In this document: in pieces, positions 9,723 to 19,097 of the stretch
Layout: each line of letters begins with the position of its first letter
How positions within the stretch are numbered: position 1 is the first letter of the stretch
Assembly (NCBI GenBank): GCA_028370155.1
Contig: CP116670.1
Span: 186,001-250,000, forward strand
Origin: Arthrobacter sp. OVS8
GTDB taxonomy: Bacteria > Actinomycetota > Actinomycetes > Actinomycetales > Micrococcaceae
Length of the DNA stretch: 64,000 nt
Direction of reading: 5' to 3'
The notes under the pieces: generated by a model
Told to the model about the DNA's origin: nothing
The model's input: only the letters and a program-made list of their open reading frames with translations
Databases searched by the model: none
Program-made: the position numbers and the translations under genes

Positions 9723-10240
9723 GGCAGGAATTAGCGTCGCCGCTAATGCGAAATTCCCCCACGAAATGTATGTGGCGGATAGCGGCGAATTGGAGTTGAT
9801 TCCGGATTGTGTCTACAACCAACCGGTCCGCTGCGGGGTGGAGCAGCTCCTCCACCCCGCCCTTCACCGTGTATAGGTCCAAGGCGGCCGTTCACGGTGG
9901 TCCGGCGCCTCGTAGGTAGTCCAAAGACCTGAGCGAGTAGCCCTGACGGAAATACCTAAATCTCTTGAACATTTTCGGGTAATAGGCACTCGTGTGAAGT
10001 CCTTCGTAAGTTCATAGTCTGGGTGCTCCTAGGGCAGCAGTAAATGCAGGTGTTCGCAGCTAACGTCTCGGCTGCGGGACTCATTCACGAGCGACTTTTT
10101 TATCAATTGCGAGATGGACGGCCTTTTCGATCTGTCGAGTTCTCTTAGTCGCGCCCTGACTTGTCCGAACACCAGCGAAATCCCAACAGGGGTCGATCGT
10201 CGGTTGGCCCTTGGACCGCACGGAGTGTTCGGGGGCAGCG
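9723..10240. other. Non-coding stretch upstream of the lyase gene
   Basis: I see no convincing gene in this roughly 500-base, lower-GC stretch. It contains a small perfect inverted repeat, TTAGCG-TCGC-CGCTAA, at 9731-9746. It must hold the promoter of the secreted lyase gene starting at 10241, but no clear -35/-10 pair stands out. Short open frames on either strand have no signal or family features. Confidence 0.5.
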
Positions 10241-12564
10241 ATGTACGAGCAGGAAACGCAGATTCACGGATCGAGCACGGAGTTTGCACGGCGTTCGCGA
10301 ACTCCCCGACACTCACGCCGATTTCTTGCCCGCGGTGGTTTGACCACCGGACTTGCGTCCTGCATAGCGCTGGCGATGTGTATGGCGGTGCTCCAGGCAT
10401 CGCCCGCATACTCAGCCACACTGAGTGAACAGCGGGCCACCTTGCGGCAGGCGTCCTACGCAGCGGCGCAGAACTATGTGGATTCCCGGGCCTATATCCC
10501 ACTTCTGGCGAGGCCCAACGGGGTGGCTGTAAAGGACGCTATCGCCTCTGGAAAAGCGGCCCTGACGACTGTCGGGGATGCGCTGACGGTCGCGACTACG
10601 CAGTCCGCCATGGACGCGGTGGCTGTCCGAATGAAGGCGGAAGTGTTGCGCGCGGCCACGGTGAAGAAGAGCGGACAGCAGCTGGTGGAGTTGAAGAATT
10701 TGCGCTCCGGCCACCAGAAGAACGCGACCGCGGCACTGGCGGATTTTCTGGCGGGAGGCATCACCTCCGCGGCATATCAGGCCATGAAGACGCGGGCCGC
10801 GGCGTATAGCACACAGCTGTCGGCGGACGCAGTCCGTCAGTTGGGGGTACTGGGGAAAGCCGTGGCTGCGCCGGCGCTGATTGCGCCGAAGTACCGGACG
10901 GTCCTGGAGCAGGGCTCGGGCAGCATCCCGGTAGCCTCCGGCTGGGTCGGGTTCCCGGGGGCTGTGCGTTGCCAGCGGCATCCTCCGCTTTCAGGCCGAT
11001 GCTGCCAAGCGACGGACCCGGTGTTGCGACGAACCGGAAAATACTACTCGATTCGGCGGCCGGGGCAGCCGCGGACACCGCCACCGGGGCGGTTCATCGG
11101 CAGCTCCTTCGCGCTGCAGTGAACGAGGCGAGCTTGCCAAAGAGTTTGGAGGAGTTGCGGACCGCATATGTTGTCCGCACGCCCCGGCTGGGGTACGGAT
11201 GGTTGTCCGGTAGCGATTCCAACGCGCGCGACGTGCTGACGGCGGATACTCAGCGCATTCTGCTGGCTGGCCCCGAGGGCATGAATACGCTGGCGTCATC
11301 CCACCTGCTGCTGGCGGCATCCAGCGCGGCTGACTGGGTGAAGCTGAAAGGCCTCGATGAGACTGTACTAATCCGGTGGCTTGGGCCGCAGACGTGCCTG
11401 CTCGAGGACCGGGAATCATGGCTGAAGGGTCCCACGAACCTGGCGGCGATCCACAATGCCGCAAACTTCACCGCGACGGCTGTGTTCCTGAAAGGATCGC
11501 CGGAAATGGCTGCAGCCCTGGCCCAGGAATCGTTGAAGTCGATCCAACCGGCGCTGCAGATGATCACGGCGGACGGCGGCACGCAGGAGGGCCAGGATAC
11601 TGGACATACCAAAGCCGGGCGATCGCCGTCCTGTACGCGACGCTGCCCAACGCCTACCCGACCCTGCCCGTGGCGATGCCATCGCTGGAGAAGGTCTCCC
11701 ATTATGCAATGCACAGCACAGACCCGGACGGCCGGCCCAGCGCGTTCGCGGATGCCCAACCAAACGAGCTCAGCGGTCTGATGCCGGCCTGGGACGCCAA
11801 AGTGAGGGGTGACGCCACGGTCGCAGCATGGGTTGCCGGACGATTCGCGCAGAAGCCGGATGCCTACCTGATGTGGTGGCGGATCGCCCCGGGACACTCC
11901 CGGCCAAGTCATCCACGGTGTACCCGCAGACAGGCCTTGCTGCCCTGCACATTCCCGCGGGTACTGCCACGCTGAAGGGCGGCTCCAACGTCCTGCCACA
12001 CGCTCATTTGGATCTGGGCACGGTCTCCTTTTACCGCCGCGGAATCCAGTGGTCCGTCGACCCGGGCCCCATGCCGGCAGGCGCCCCGGGTACTACTCCG
12101 CGCTGCAGCGCTTCATCTACTGGAACCCCGGCACCTCGGCGCATTCCACGTTGGCCTACACGGGCGTGAACCAGCCAACTACGGCTAAGGCCCCCGTCCA
12201 CAGAATCTCGTCCAGCGCAGCGTCTGTGGACTTGCGGCAGGCGCTGCCAGGCACGTCAACCGCGACCCGCACTGTGACCCACGGCAGCACCAGCATGATC
12301 GTCAAAGACGTGATTCGCTCCACCGCGGCTAAGAGCATGACGTGGCAGTGGGTCACCGACGCGACGGTCAGCCTGGGAACCGACCGCGCCGTGCTCCGCC
12401 GCGACGGACAGGCAATCACTATCCGACTGACAGGGGTCCCTGCGGGATCAGTTCTGTCCGCGGTGCCGGCACCGGGGACCACCACGGACGGTCAGGCCCT
12501 GACCATCCTGAAGCTCACTATGCCGAAAGTGACCTCCCTGGATCTTACGGCCACGGCGTACTAG
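10241..12564 (+). CDS. Secreted heparinase II/III-like polysaccharide lyase (four apparent 1-base deletions)
   Basis: This is a probable extracellular lyase for uronic-acid-containing polysaccharide. It starts at ATG 10241 (MYEQETQIHG) after GGGGG. An N-terminal hydrophobic signal (residues about 35-60, ending SPAYSA) is followed by a long helical domain. The segment GGTQEGPGYWTYQSRA near residue 446 and HAHLDLGTVSFYRRG near residue 586 match the two halves of the heparinase II/III fold (alpha/alpha toroid, then beta-sandwich with the catalytic-type His). Single-base deletions near 10963-10970, 11590-11594, 11874-11880 and 12078-12090 break the frame; repaired length is 775 residues. It is co-linear along its length with the paralogue at 51930-54224, including the ends TLSEQRA and SLDLTATAY. 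The fold is likely; the substrate is unknown. Confidence 0.75.
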
Positions 12565-13034
12565 ACATCGTGTGGGTCTGAGCGGTGGGCTGCCATGATG
12601 GTATGCAGCGCCGTGGTTTTCTACGGGGGCCTGCAACCCGGGTACAACATGCTTCGAGGGCGGCTGGCCGGGCAGCCTTGGTAATGCATGATGCCCATGA
12701 CTTGTGGCTATCCGTTCGGACTCTCTGCCCTAAGGTTTTGAAACGGGGCGAAGGAGACCCCGTGAGTCACCCTCATCACTCGCCTGCCAGACGCCGAAGT
12801 GCTCGTCCGTGTGGTGCAGGCCAGCCTCGGGCAAGAGGTCCCGCAGGGGACGCCGAGGGTATAGGCGCGTCTCGTCAAGGCAGTCGGCCCGCTCGGCTAA
12901 GATATGGAAGTCGTTTGCCCCTCGGGGGCAAAATCAAATCATCCCGGCGTGTTCTTCGCGTTCGCGTGTGTGAGGAGTTGGGGCGAATTAGTGACGACTG
13001 TCGCGATGCTGGAATTGCCAGAACTCCGAAAAAA
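12565..13034. other. Intergenic stretch with a small hairpin
   Basis: About 470 bases separate the lyase gene from the beta-helix gene. I see no recognisable gene here. A hairpin TTTGCCCC-TCG-GGGGCAAA lies at 12914-12932 on the way into the beta-helix gene; it could be a terminator or a leader structure, but there is no T-run. An open frame crosses the region in the beta-helix frame, yet its sequence lacks protein-like features. Confidence 0.4.
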
Positions 13035-14196
13035 TTGAAGCGGGTAGTGAGGGCGGCTACGAGCGCACTTATAGCATGTCTGTTTTTGCTTCTGGCCGGA
13101 AGCCAGCATAATCCCCGCCAAAATCCTGTGCCGCTGATGAACAGCAGCCCGCCGGAGGCGGGGAGAGGTTCCTGAATCCGAAGGACCCGCCCTACAACGC
13201 CAAAGGCGATGGCGTATCGGACGATACGGCTGCCCTCCAAGCCTGGCTCAGGGCAGGCGGCGTTCGACTCGAAGACGGCTCCTACCGGATTACTTCGGGA
13301 TTGACACTGACTGGAGACAATCGGACGCTCTACAGCGATAACGCGAAGATTGTTGCTGACGGCGTCAATATCACAGCGCTATACGTGTCCGGGAGTAACA
13401 GTCGCGTGAGCCTCCACGTCGACGGGATCAATAAGGCTGCCTTCGGTGTCAAAGTGACCGGAGCAAACGCTGTACTCGAGAACGGCCGGTACGAGAACTT
13501 CCACTCCGCAAGTCAGTCGGCCCGCGCAATCGACATAACTACAACCGGCGGCGCAATCGTCCGGAACAATGTCGTTCGCAATGTTGTGAGCGTCGGCGAT
13601 GAGATGAGAGGAAACGGACCCGGGTTTTCTCGAGGTATCGGACTCAACGCTACTAGCGCAGCTACGTCTAAATCGCTAATTTCTGGCAATGTCATCGAAA
13701 ACATTACCGGCGAGGAGGGTGACGCCATCCACGTACTGTTTTACGACGGCACTGCCAACCCCTTCAACGCTGGCAAGGTGACCATTCGCGATAACAAGAT
13801 CCGGAACGTCTCCCGTCGCTTTATCAAGGTTCAAGCATCAGAAGTATCCGTCGAGCAAAACAAACTCAACTTCGATCTACCATTTGCCCCGGCAAATCCT
13901 AGCTCGGCAATTGACGTAATCCGCTCCGAGTACGTCAAAGTCATCGGCAACGAAATAAATCCGAACCTAATTGGCAACGGTGTTGCTGTGAACGGCACTT
14001 CCACGACGCCTCTTCGCGGTATTGAAATACTTGATAACACCTTGCGGCAGAAGCGCACGAAGACAGCAGTTGGAATCTACCTGAAGTGGACCTACTCCCC
14101 AATAGTTCAGAACAACAGAATTTACGGGGTGGTGCTGAAATCCTGTTGGATTCGTCTACCAACGCTCTCGTGCGGGGAGACAGTCCTTTAGAGTAA
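13035..14196 (+). CDS. Secreted parallel beta-helix (pectate-lyase-like) protein (two apparent 1-base deletions)
   Basis: The mature part begins NPKDPPYNAKGDGVSDDTAA, which is the classic start of a right-handed beta-helix fold (pectate lyase 3/GH28-like). Repeated short strands follow, such as ISGNVIENITGEEGDAIHV, IRDNKIRNVSRRFIKVQ and VIGNEINPNLIGNGVAV. The N-terminus has a basic start and hydrophobic core (ALIACLFLLLAGSQ). The start is uncertain: TTG 13035 or GTG 13047. Deletions at 13160-13165 (GCGGGCGAGAGG read as GCGGGGAGAGG) and near 14126-14131 break the frame; repair ends the protein with NALVRGDSPLE and a TAA at 14194. The repaired protein is 387 residues. It has fewer GC-rich codons than the backbone genes. 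It may bind or cleave the surface polysaccharide; the activity cannot be read. Confidence 0.7.
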
Positions 14197-14627
14197 CCCA
14201 AGCCTAGTTCCGGGCGCGTTCGCCAATAGTTCCACGCCACGAGGCCTTAGGCGCGTGTAAAGCCCCGACATTGACGCTGCGGGCAAGGTGAACCGGAGCC
14301 ATGATCGCTGGGTGTTACCCGCACTCCGACGCCTAAAGTGTGTTCGAGTGGTCTCAAGTCAGTCGGGCGCTCGTGCTGGGGGAGCGTGCGAACCTCCATG
14401 CGGAGAACGCGTCCATTACCTCACCGAGTCCGATGTCTCTCCTTCACTACATTCGGATTTACACTCACCGGATTGCTGAGTATGCCTATGCGGCACCAGG
14501 CACGTCGCGCCGGCCCCGAAGGAGGTCGAACGCGGTACCCGGGCGGCCCCCGGCAGCCGAACGATGGCGAGCGCGATGGCTGAGTCGGACCGACTGGCCA
14601 TGTCCGATGGGCATTCCGAGAGTCGAT

Positions 14628-14656
14628 TTGTGCATGCGAAAAGTCTCGGGTATAGT
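14628..14656 (+). promoter_or_regulatory. Predicted promoter for tRNA-Gln
   Basis: TTGTGC at 14628-14633 and TATAGT at 14651-14656 are separated by exactly 17 bases. Transcription would begin near 14663, about 60 bases before tRNA-Gln. This is a visual match to the housekeeping sigma consensus. Confidence 0.6.
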
Positions 14657-14721
14657 AATTACTCGTGCTGAGGCGCCGGGAGCGAGGGTTTAGGCCCACG
14701 GATCCGGCCCGAAAGTTCCAT

Positions 14722-14793
14722 TGGGATATGGTGTAATTGGCAACACTACGGTTTCTGGTACCGTCATTCTAGGTTCGAGTCCTGGTATCCCAG
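14722..14793 (+). tRNA. tRNA-Gln (CUG)
   Basis: This 72-base cloverleaf has acceptor stem TGGGATA pairing with TATCCCA, a T-loop GGTTCGAGTCC, and anticodon stem ACGGT/ACCGT around the loop TTCTGGT, giving anticodon CTG. No CCA is encoded. It lies about 130 bases before tRNA-Glu, a pairing usual downstream of gltX in Arthrobacter relatives. Confidence 0.93.
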
Positions 14794-14922
14794 CTCTGAT
14801 AATTCCGCGGATTTCCGCGGTTGATCAGGGTTTTGAATCGGTCCGTCGATTTGAAACACTTGCTGAGTGTATGAAACAATCGCTTAGCGTGAATGGCAGA
14901 AATGCTGTTCTGGAGAGTACGC

Positions 14923-14995
14923 GGCCCCATCGTATAGCGGCCTAGTACGCTGCCCTCTCACGGCGGTAACGCGGGTTCGAATCCCGCTGGGGTCA
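14923..14995 (+). tRNA. tRNA-Glu (CUC)
   Basis: This 73-base cloverleaf has acceptor stem GGCCCCA with TGGGGTC (one G-T pair), anticodon stem CTGCC/GGCGG around CTCTCAC with anticodon CTC, and T-arm GCGGGTTCGAATCCCGC. The 3' end is a common integration target, and accessory DNA begins after it; I found no second copy of its 3' end in the window. Confidence 0.93.
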
Positions 14996-15000
14996 CAGAT

Positions 15001-15035
15001 GAAACGGTTCCGGGCATAAGCCCGGGGCCGTTTCT
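15001..15035 (+). terminator. Hairpin after tRNA-Glu
   Basis: GAAACGG-TTCCGGG-CATAAG-CCCGGGG-CCGTTTC forms a long interrupted stem followed by TCTCGTT. It begins five bases after the tRNA and probably ends the tRNA-Gln/tRNA-Glu transcript. Confidence 0.7.
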
Positions 15036-15036
15036 C

Positions 15037-15997
15037 GTTGAGGCGTCGGAACCATTCCCAGCCCACGGCCGTGAGGCTAAGCCGCATGTCAGTCGCGTCC
15101 CAGCCTTCTGGCCCAGAACCCTTGTTTGGCATCGGAAGCTTGCCGTCCTACTAGGGGCTGTGTCGTTGCCCGTGGTGGCTTTTTAGTCGTTTCCGGTAGT
15201 CTCGGCGAGCCCAAGCAACCGTCGCAGTTGGGAGTTGGAGCTGCCCTCAATCCGGTTCGTCATGGGCGCGATTTCGTGGCCATCGACATCATTGAAAGTA
15301 AGCGAACAGTGTTCCCACCTGGCTGAGCCGTTCGCGGAAGCGGTCGCCCTGTGGGGCCCGTCCGGGGTTTGCCGCCTCCTTACATCTGCCCTCAAGTAGG
15401 CCTCTCCTGGGATTGCATGTTGTTACGCGTGTCAGAGCCTGGCCGAGGCCCAGATGGGCTGTCCCGGCCACCGTCCTGGTCGGCAGGTCAGGTACGAGTG
15501 CTCGTTGCACTGGACGTTGACAGGGCAGCATTGAATGGCGGTATCGGATTCAAGACTTGCCAACCGGGGCTGGGCAGCACTCCCTTACAACGGCTTGTCA
15601 TGCAACCTGTGCTTCAGTAGGGAGTCCTTGGATTTGGCCATTCAAAGACTGTAATCACAGCCAGAGAGTCACACAGGGTCGACGTCAAAATTAGACTAGG
15701 CTTGGCCTAGAGCACGCCGAAGTGGGGAAGTTATTCAGTGGCTTATGTGTGCGCGAAATGGCGCGTGCGGTCGTGTCGTGTCCGAGTGATGGGCGACGGC
15801 CAGCGGCGCTGGCCCTTTTGGATGTCACACTGGGGGCGCGCCGCCGTTCGTGACCGAACAGCTGCTGCGAGCAGCTTGCGGCGTCTAGGAATCGCTTATC
15901 AACCCCATGCCAGCGCGGCTACAAACCACGCGTTCAGTCGGCCAGGAATTGCAGCGGCGTCGCATACCGAGTCGGAAAGGCTTAAGGGAACTATCAA
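15037..15997. other. Gene-poor stretch between tRNA-Glu and the first glycosyltransferase
   Basis: About 960 bases hold no gene I can support. Short open frames on both strands have no signal, motif or good ribosome binding site. A perfect palindrome CTAGGC-TTG-GCCTAG sits at 15696-15710, roughly 290 bases before the glycosyltransferase start, and could be a regulator site. The stretch may be debris of earlier insertions at the tRNA, but no integrase or transposase remnant is recognisable. Confidence 0.5.
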
Positions 15998-17731
15998 ATG
16001 AACACTCACTCTCGGATCATGTCCGATGCGGAGATGTTAGAAATCGCGATGGAGGAGCTTGACAAAGCCCATGCGGACATTGCCAGACTCTTGAGACTGC
16101 ATAAGTCCAATGTAGCGTCCGTCTCGGCACACCAAGACGCGAAACCCGGTAGCCACGCCCCCGGCCCAATGTTGGTGAGGTTGACTTCACGATTCGGTGG
16201 GCTCAATGCCTTGACGCACCACATGGCGGAAAAGAATTACGACAGAGCCTTCGTATGGGCGAGTGCGCTGAAAACGCGACTGAAAGATAATGCCCCCTTC
16301 GTTCGCGCGCTGAGGGATCTTCAGAGCAAGAGAGGCGAGATCAGCGACGCATTGTTGCTCACTTACGAGGCGGCAAGGTTGGACCGAAACGTCGACCCGA
16401 GAAGTGTACGGAGACTCGAAGGACGGCTGCGTGAGGTCTCCGGATGGACGCCGGCCATCCCTGGTAGGCGGGTCCCAATCAAGGATCCGATCCAGGGGCG
16501 CATCATGCATCTCGTCAAGGAGAGTCGTCCCTATCTTTCGAATGGGTTCACGTCTCGCAGCCACAGCAATTTTGTAGCCGAGTCCAAGGCGGGCCTCGAC
16601 CCCATAGTAGTCACTGAACCCGGGTTCCCTCGCATACTCAACGGTAAGCCGTTCCGTGCCACTGAGCGCGTCGACGGCGTTCGGCACGTTCGGCTTGACG
16701 TTGGCGAGATTGATTACGCGGGGATGCCCGTTGACGAATTCCTTCAAATGTTTGCCCAGCTTGCATATGAGGAAGTCCTTAAGTACCGCCCATCCGTCAT
16801 TCATGCTAGTTCCGGCCGTAGAGGATATGACACGGCGCTCGTCGGCCTTGCGTTGCAGGAAAAGACGGGACTGCCTTTTGTCTACGAGGTGCGTTCGTTC
16901 TTCGAAGGAAATTGGACTGGAGACTTGGAGTGGGAGGCTCAAGGGGAAACATTTTCGCGCCGGATGTGGGTCGAAGAGATGTGCATGCGCCGTGCCGATC
17001 GCGTGCTAACCATCGGTGAAGCTATGAAAGACGAACTGATTAGTCGCGGTATACCGGCTGACAAGATTGGTATCATCCCTAACGCAGTCGACGCAGACGC
17101 CTTTAGCCCTCGGGAACGTTCGCTGGAGCTGGCAGGTCGTCATGGGATCGGGAGCCATCCAACTTTCGGGTATGTCTCCAATATGGACCACTATAGGGAA
17201 TCTCAAGAGACACTCATCCAGGCATGCCGAATTCTCAAAGATGCGGGGTCTGAAGCCAGATGTGTCTTGGTGGGCGGCGGCCCTCGGAAGGAGTCGCTTG
17301 TCGAGTTGGCGGCTCATTTGGGTGTCTCAGACCGCGTAATATTTACAGGGCCAGTAGACCACGCCGCCATACCCGACTACTACTCACTAATCGACATCTT
17401 CGTCGTGCCACGGATCCCCGAGCGTGCGGCCACCTATGTCACTCCGCTTAAACCGTTTGAGGCTATGGCACTTCGCAAGCCCATTGTCGTGAGTGATTTG
17501 CCGGCCCTAGTCGAGATAGTCGATCCGCCGCTGCGAGGCACCGCGTTCCCGGCCGGCGAGGCAGACATGTTGGCAGCACTGCTCCTTCGCCTGTATGAAG
17601 ATCCAGATGAGTGCGAACGCATGGCAGCTGCCGGCCATGACTGGGTTCGGACGTCCAGGACTTGGGACAAAAACGGTGAACGATATGTCGAGGAATTCGC
17701 AGGTCTGCGTGAAGGGGCTTCAGCCAAATGA
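15998..17731 (+). CDS. GT4-family glycosyltransferase with N-terminal helical domain
   Basis: This intact 577-residue protein starts at ATG 15998, preceded by AAGGGAA. Residues about 1-170 form an all-helical region of unknown role. Residues about 185-570 are a GT-B glycosyltransferase with YLSNGFTSRSHSNF, LPFVYEVRS, VLTIGEAMKDELISRGI, IIPNAVDADAF, and the C-terminal donor site VTPLKPFEAMALRKPIV. It would add a sugar to a cytoplasmic polysaccharide precursor. The same layout and the VYEVRG-type motif occur in the genes at 39513 and 46239, so the three are paralogues. Codon use is less GC-rich than the backbone. The next gene overlaps by four bases (ATGA), so the two are translationally coupled. 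Confidence 0.85.
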   Translation: MNTHSRIMSDAEMLEIAMEELDKAHADIARLLRLHKSNVASVSAHQDAKPGSHAPGPMLVRLTSRFGGLNALTHHMAEKNYDRAFVWASALKTRLKDNAPFVRALRDLQSKRGEISDALLLTYEAARLDRNVDPRSVRRLEGRLREVSGWTPAIPGRRVPIKDPIQGRIMHLVKESRPYLSNGFTSRSHSNFVAESKAGLDPIVVTEPGFPRILNGKPFRATERVDGVRHVRLDVGEIDYAGMPVDEFLQMFAQLAYEEVLKYRPSVIHASSGRRGYDTALVGLALQEKTGLPFVYEVRSFFEGNWTGDLEWEAQGETFSRRMWVEEMCMRRADRVLTIGEAMKDELISRGIPADKIGIIPNAVDADAFSPRERSLELAGRHGIGSHPTFGYVSNMDHYRESQETLIQACRILKDAGSEARCVLVGGGPRKESLVELAAHLGVSDRVIFTGPVDHAAIPDYYSLIDIFVVPRIPERAATYVTPLKPFEAMALRKPIVVSDLPALVEIVDPPLRGTAFPAGEADMLAALLLRLYEDPDECERMAAAGHDWVRTSRTWDKNGERYVEEFAGLREGASAK

Positions 17732-18897
17732 AGATTGAATACCGAAGTTTTACCGCTAGCCCCCAGTCGCCTGCGTCGGAACTGCTCGCCGCATATTCCT
17801 CCCTGGCGAACGGTGAAGAACGGCCTCATCTATTGGGCTACACACCTGTTGCTCGTATGAATCCCTATCAGGCGCTGCTTTATCGGCGTTTTGGTGAAAG
17901 CGGTATAGCGGTCGCGCCAATTTTGAAACCAGACAGATTTCGCGGTTTGCTGGATTTTCAGAGGATGGCATCCACTACTTCGCTGCACCTTCATTGGAAC
18001 TCGTGGATGACTCTGGGTGCCGCCGAGGTGGGGCGCGCGCGTTCCATTGGTCTGGGAATGGCGGGTCGTCTGGAGCAGCTGCGCGACAAGGGCGTGAACG
18101 TCGTATGGACAGTACATAATGTCTACCCGCACGATGCTGTTCACGTAGACGTCGAGCTTGAAATCCAGCAGCGGGTGGCCGATGCGGCAAATATTGTGCA
18201 CGTGATGTCAGCCAGCACTGTCGACGCCATGAACGGATTTGTCAGACTTGATTCCGAGAAAATTGTTGTAGCTCCCCACCCGAGCTACAAGGGTGCATAT
18301 GTTGATGTCGTTACCCGGGATGAGGCCCGTGCGATGCTCGGCCTCGGACCCGATGAAGTCGTATTTGTACTATTTGGCGCTTTGAAGTCATATAAAGGCC
18401 TGGATCGGCTTCTCGATGCAGCGGATATTCTGGCTGCGGGATCCCCTGAATTTCGATTTCGGGTCCTCATCGCTGGAGGCTCGGACGGCAGCCAGGCCGT
18501 CCGGGAATTCGTTAATCGCGCCCTTGTTCATCCCAACGTGTTGATAGAAAGCGGCAAGGTCCCGAATGACCGGGCGCAGTACTTCCTTCGAGCCGCCGAC
18601 ATAGGGCTCGTAAATTACGAACGTAGCCTCAACAGCGGGGCCGCCCTCCTCTACGGTACTTTTGACCTGCCCGTTGTCGCTGCCGACACCCCGACCTTCC
18701 GCGAAGGGCTAGATGCCGTCTCCACGCTGTTCGTGGAGGACGGTTCGGCTGAAGCCTTTGCTCGCGCGATGGTCGCCTCCGTATCCCTCGTGGGCAACGA
18801 GGCAGCCAAACAATCCCTTGCAACCCACATGGAACGACTTGATCCAAATGTTGTTAGTAGCGACTTCGCGCGGAACCTTCTAACGCGTCTGCATTAA
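17728..18897 (+). CDS. GT-B-fold glycosyltransferase
   Basis: This intact 389-residue protein overlaps the preceding gene by ATGA. Features are LHLHWNSWMTLG, NVVWTVHNVYPHD, VAPHPSYKG, LFGALKSYKGLDRLLDAA and the C-terminal donor-site region NSGAALLYGTFDLPVVA. These fit a GT4-like or GumK-like family that uses NDP-sugars in the cytoplasm. It lacks the N-terminal helical domain of its neighbour. The sugar and linkage cannot be read. It probably works with the upstream enzyme as a two-gene unit inserted between tRNA-Glu and the copper oxidase gene. Confidence 0.8.
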   Translation: MKIEYRSFTASPQSPASELLAAYSSLANGEERPHLLGYTPVARMNPYQALLYRRFGESGIAVAPILKPDRFRGLLDFQRMASTTSLHLHWNSWMTLGAAEVGRARSIGLGMAGRLEQLRDKGVNVVWTVHNVYPHDAVHVDVELEIQQRVADAANIVHVMSASTVDAMNGFVRLDSEKIVVAPHPSYKGAYVDVVTRDEARAMLGLGPDEVVFVLFGALKSYKGLDRLLDAADILAAGSPEFRFRVLIAGGSDGSQAVREFVNRALVHPNVLIESGKVPNDRAQYFLRAADIGLVNYERSLNSGAALLYGTFDLPVVAADTPTFREGLDAVSTLFVEDGSAEAFARAMVASVSLVGNEAAKQSLATHMERLDPNVVSSDFARNLLTRLH

Positions 18898-19097
18898 CGC
18901 AGCGATAGTCGTTCAGCTGGTCGTCGGCACCCGAATGTCGGCGACGGTTGAAGGTTGGTCATATCGCGGGTTGAAGAGTGAAATAGGAAATCACGCCCGC
19001 GCCCCGCGGGTATTCCCGCAGGTCACCCAAGGTTTTCACAAGTCCTCCTCCCTAGTGTCAGTCCTGTTACGACGGGTCGTGCCACGAGGGGGCGCAG

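Noticed and set aside
9676..9882. Small minus-strand frame after the HAD gene
   Set aside because: It starts within the terminator region and has no ribosome binding site or family feature.
12585..13034. Coding extension of the beta-helix gene up to 12585
   Set aside because: The extended sequence is not protein-like and would place a signal peptide in the middle of the protein.
12730..13034. Riboswitch of the cyclic-di-AMP type before the beta-helix gene
   Set aside because: I could not match the conserved core segments; only a short hairpin is present.
14794..14922. Third tRNA between tRNA-Gln and tRNA-Glu
   Set aside because: The CCGCGG hairpin here lacks T-loop and acceptor pairing.
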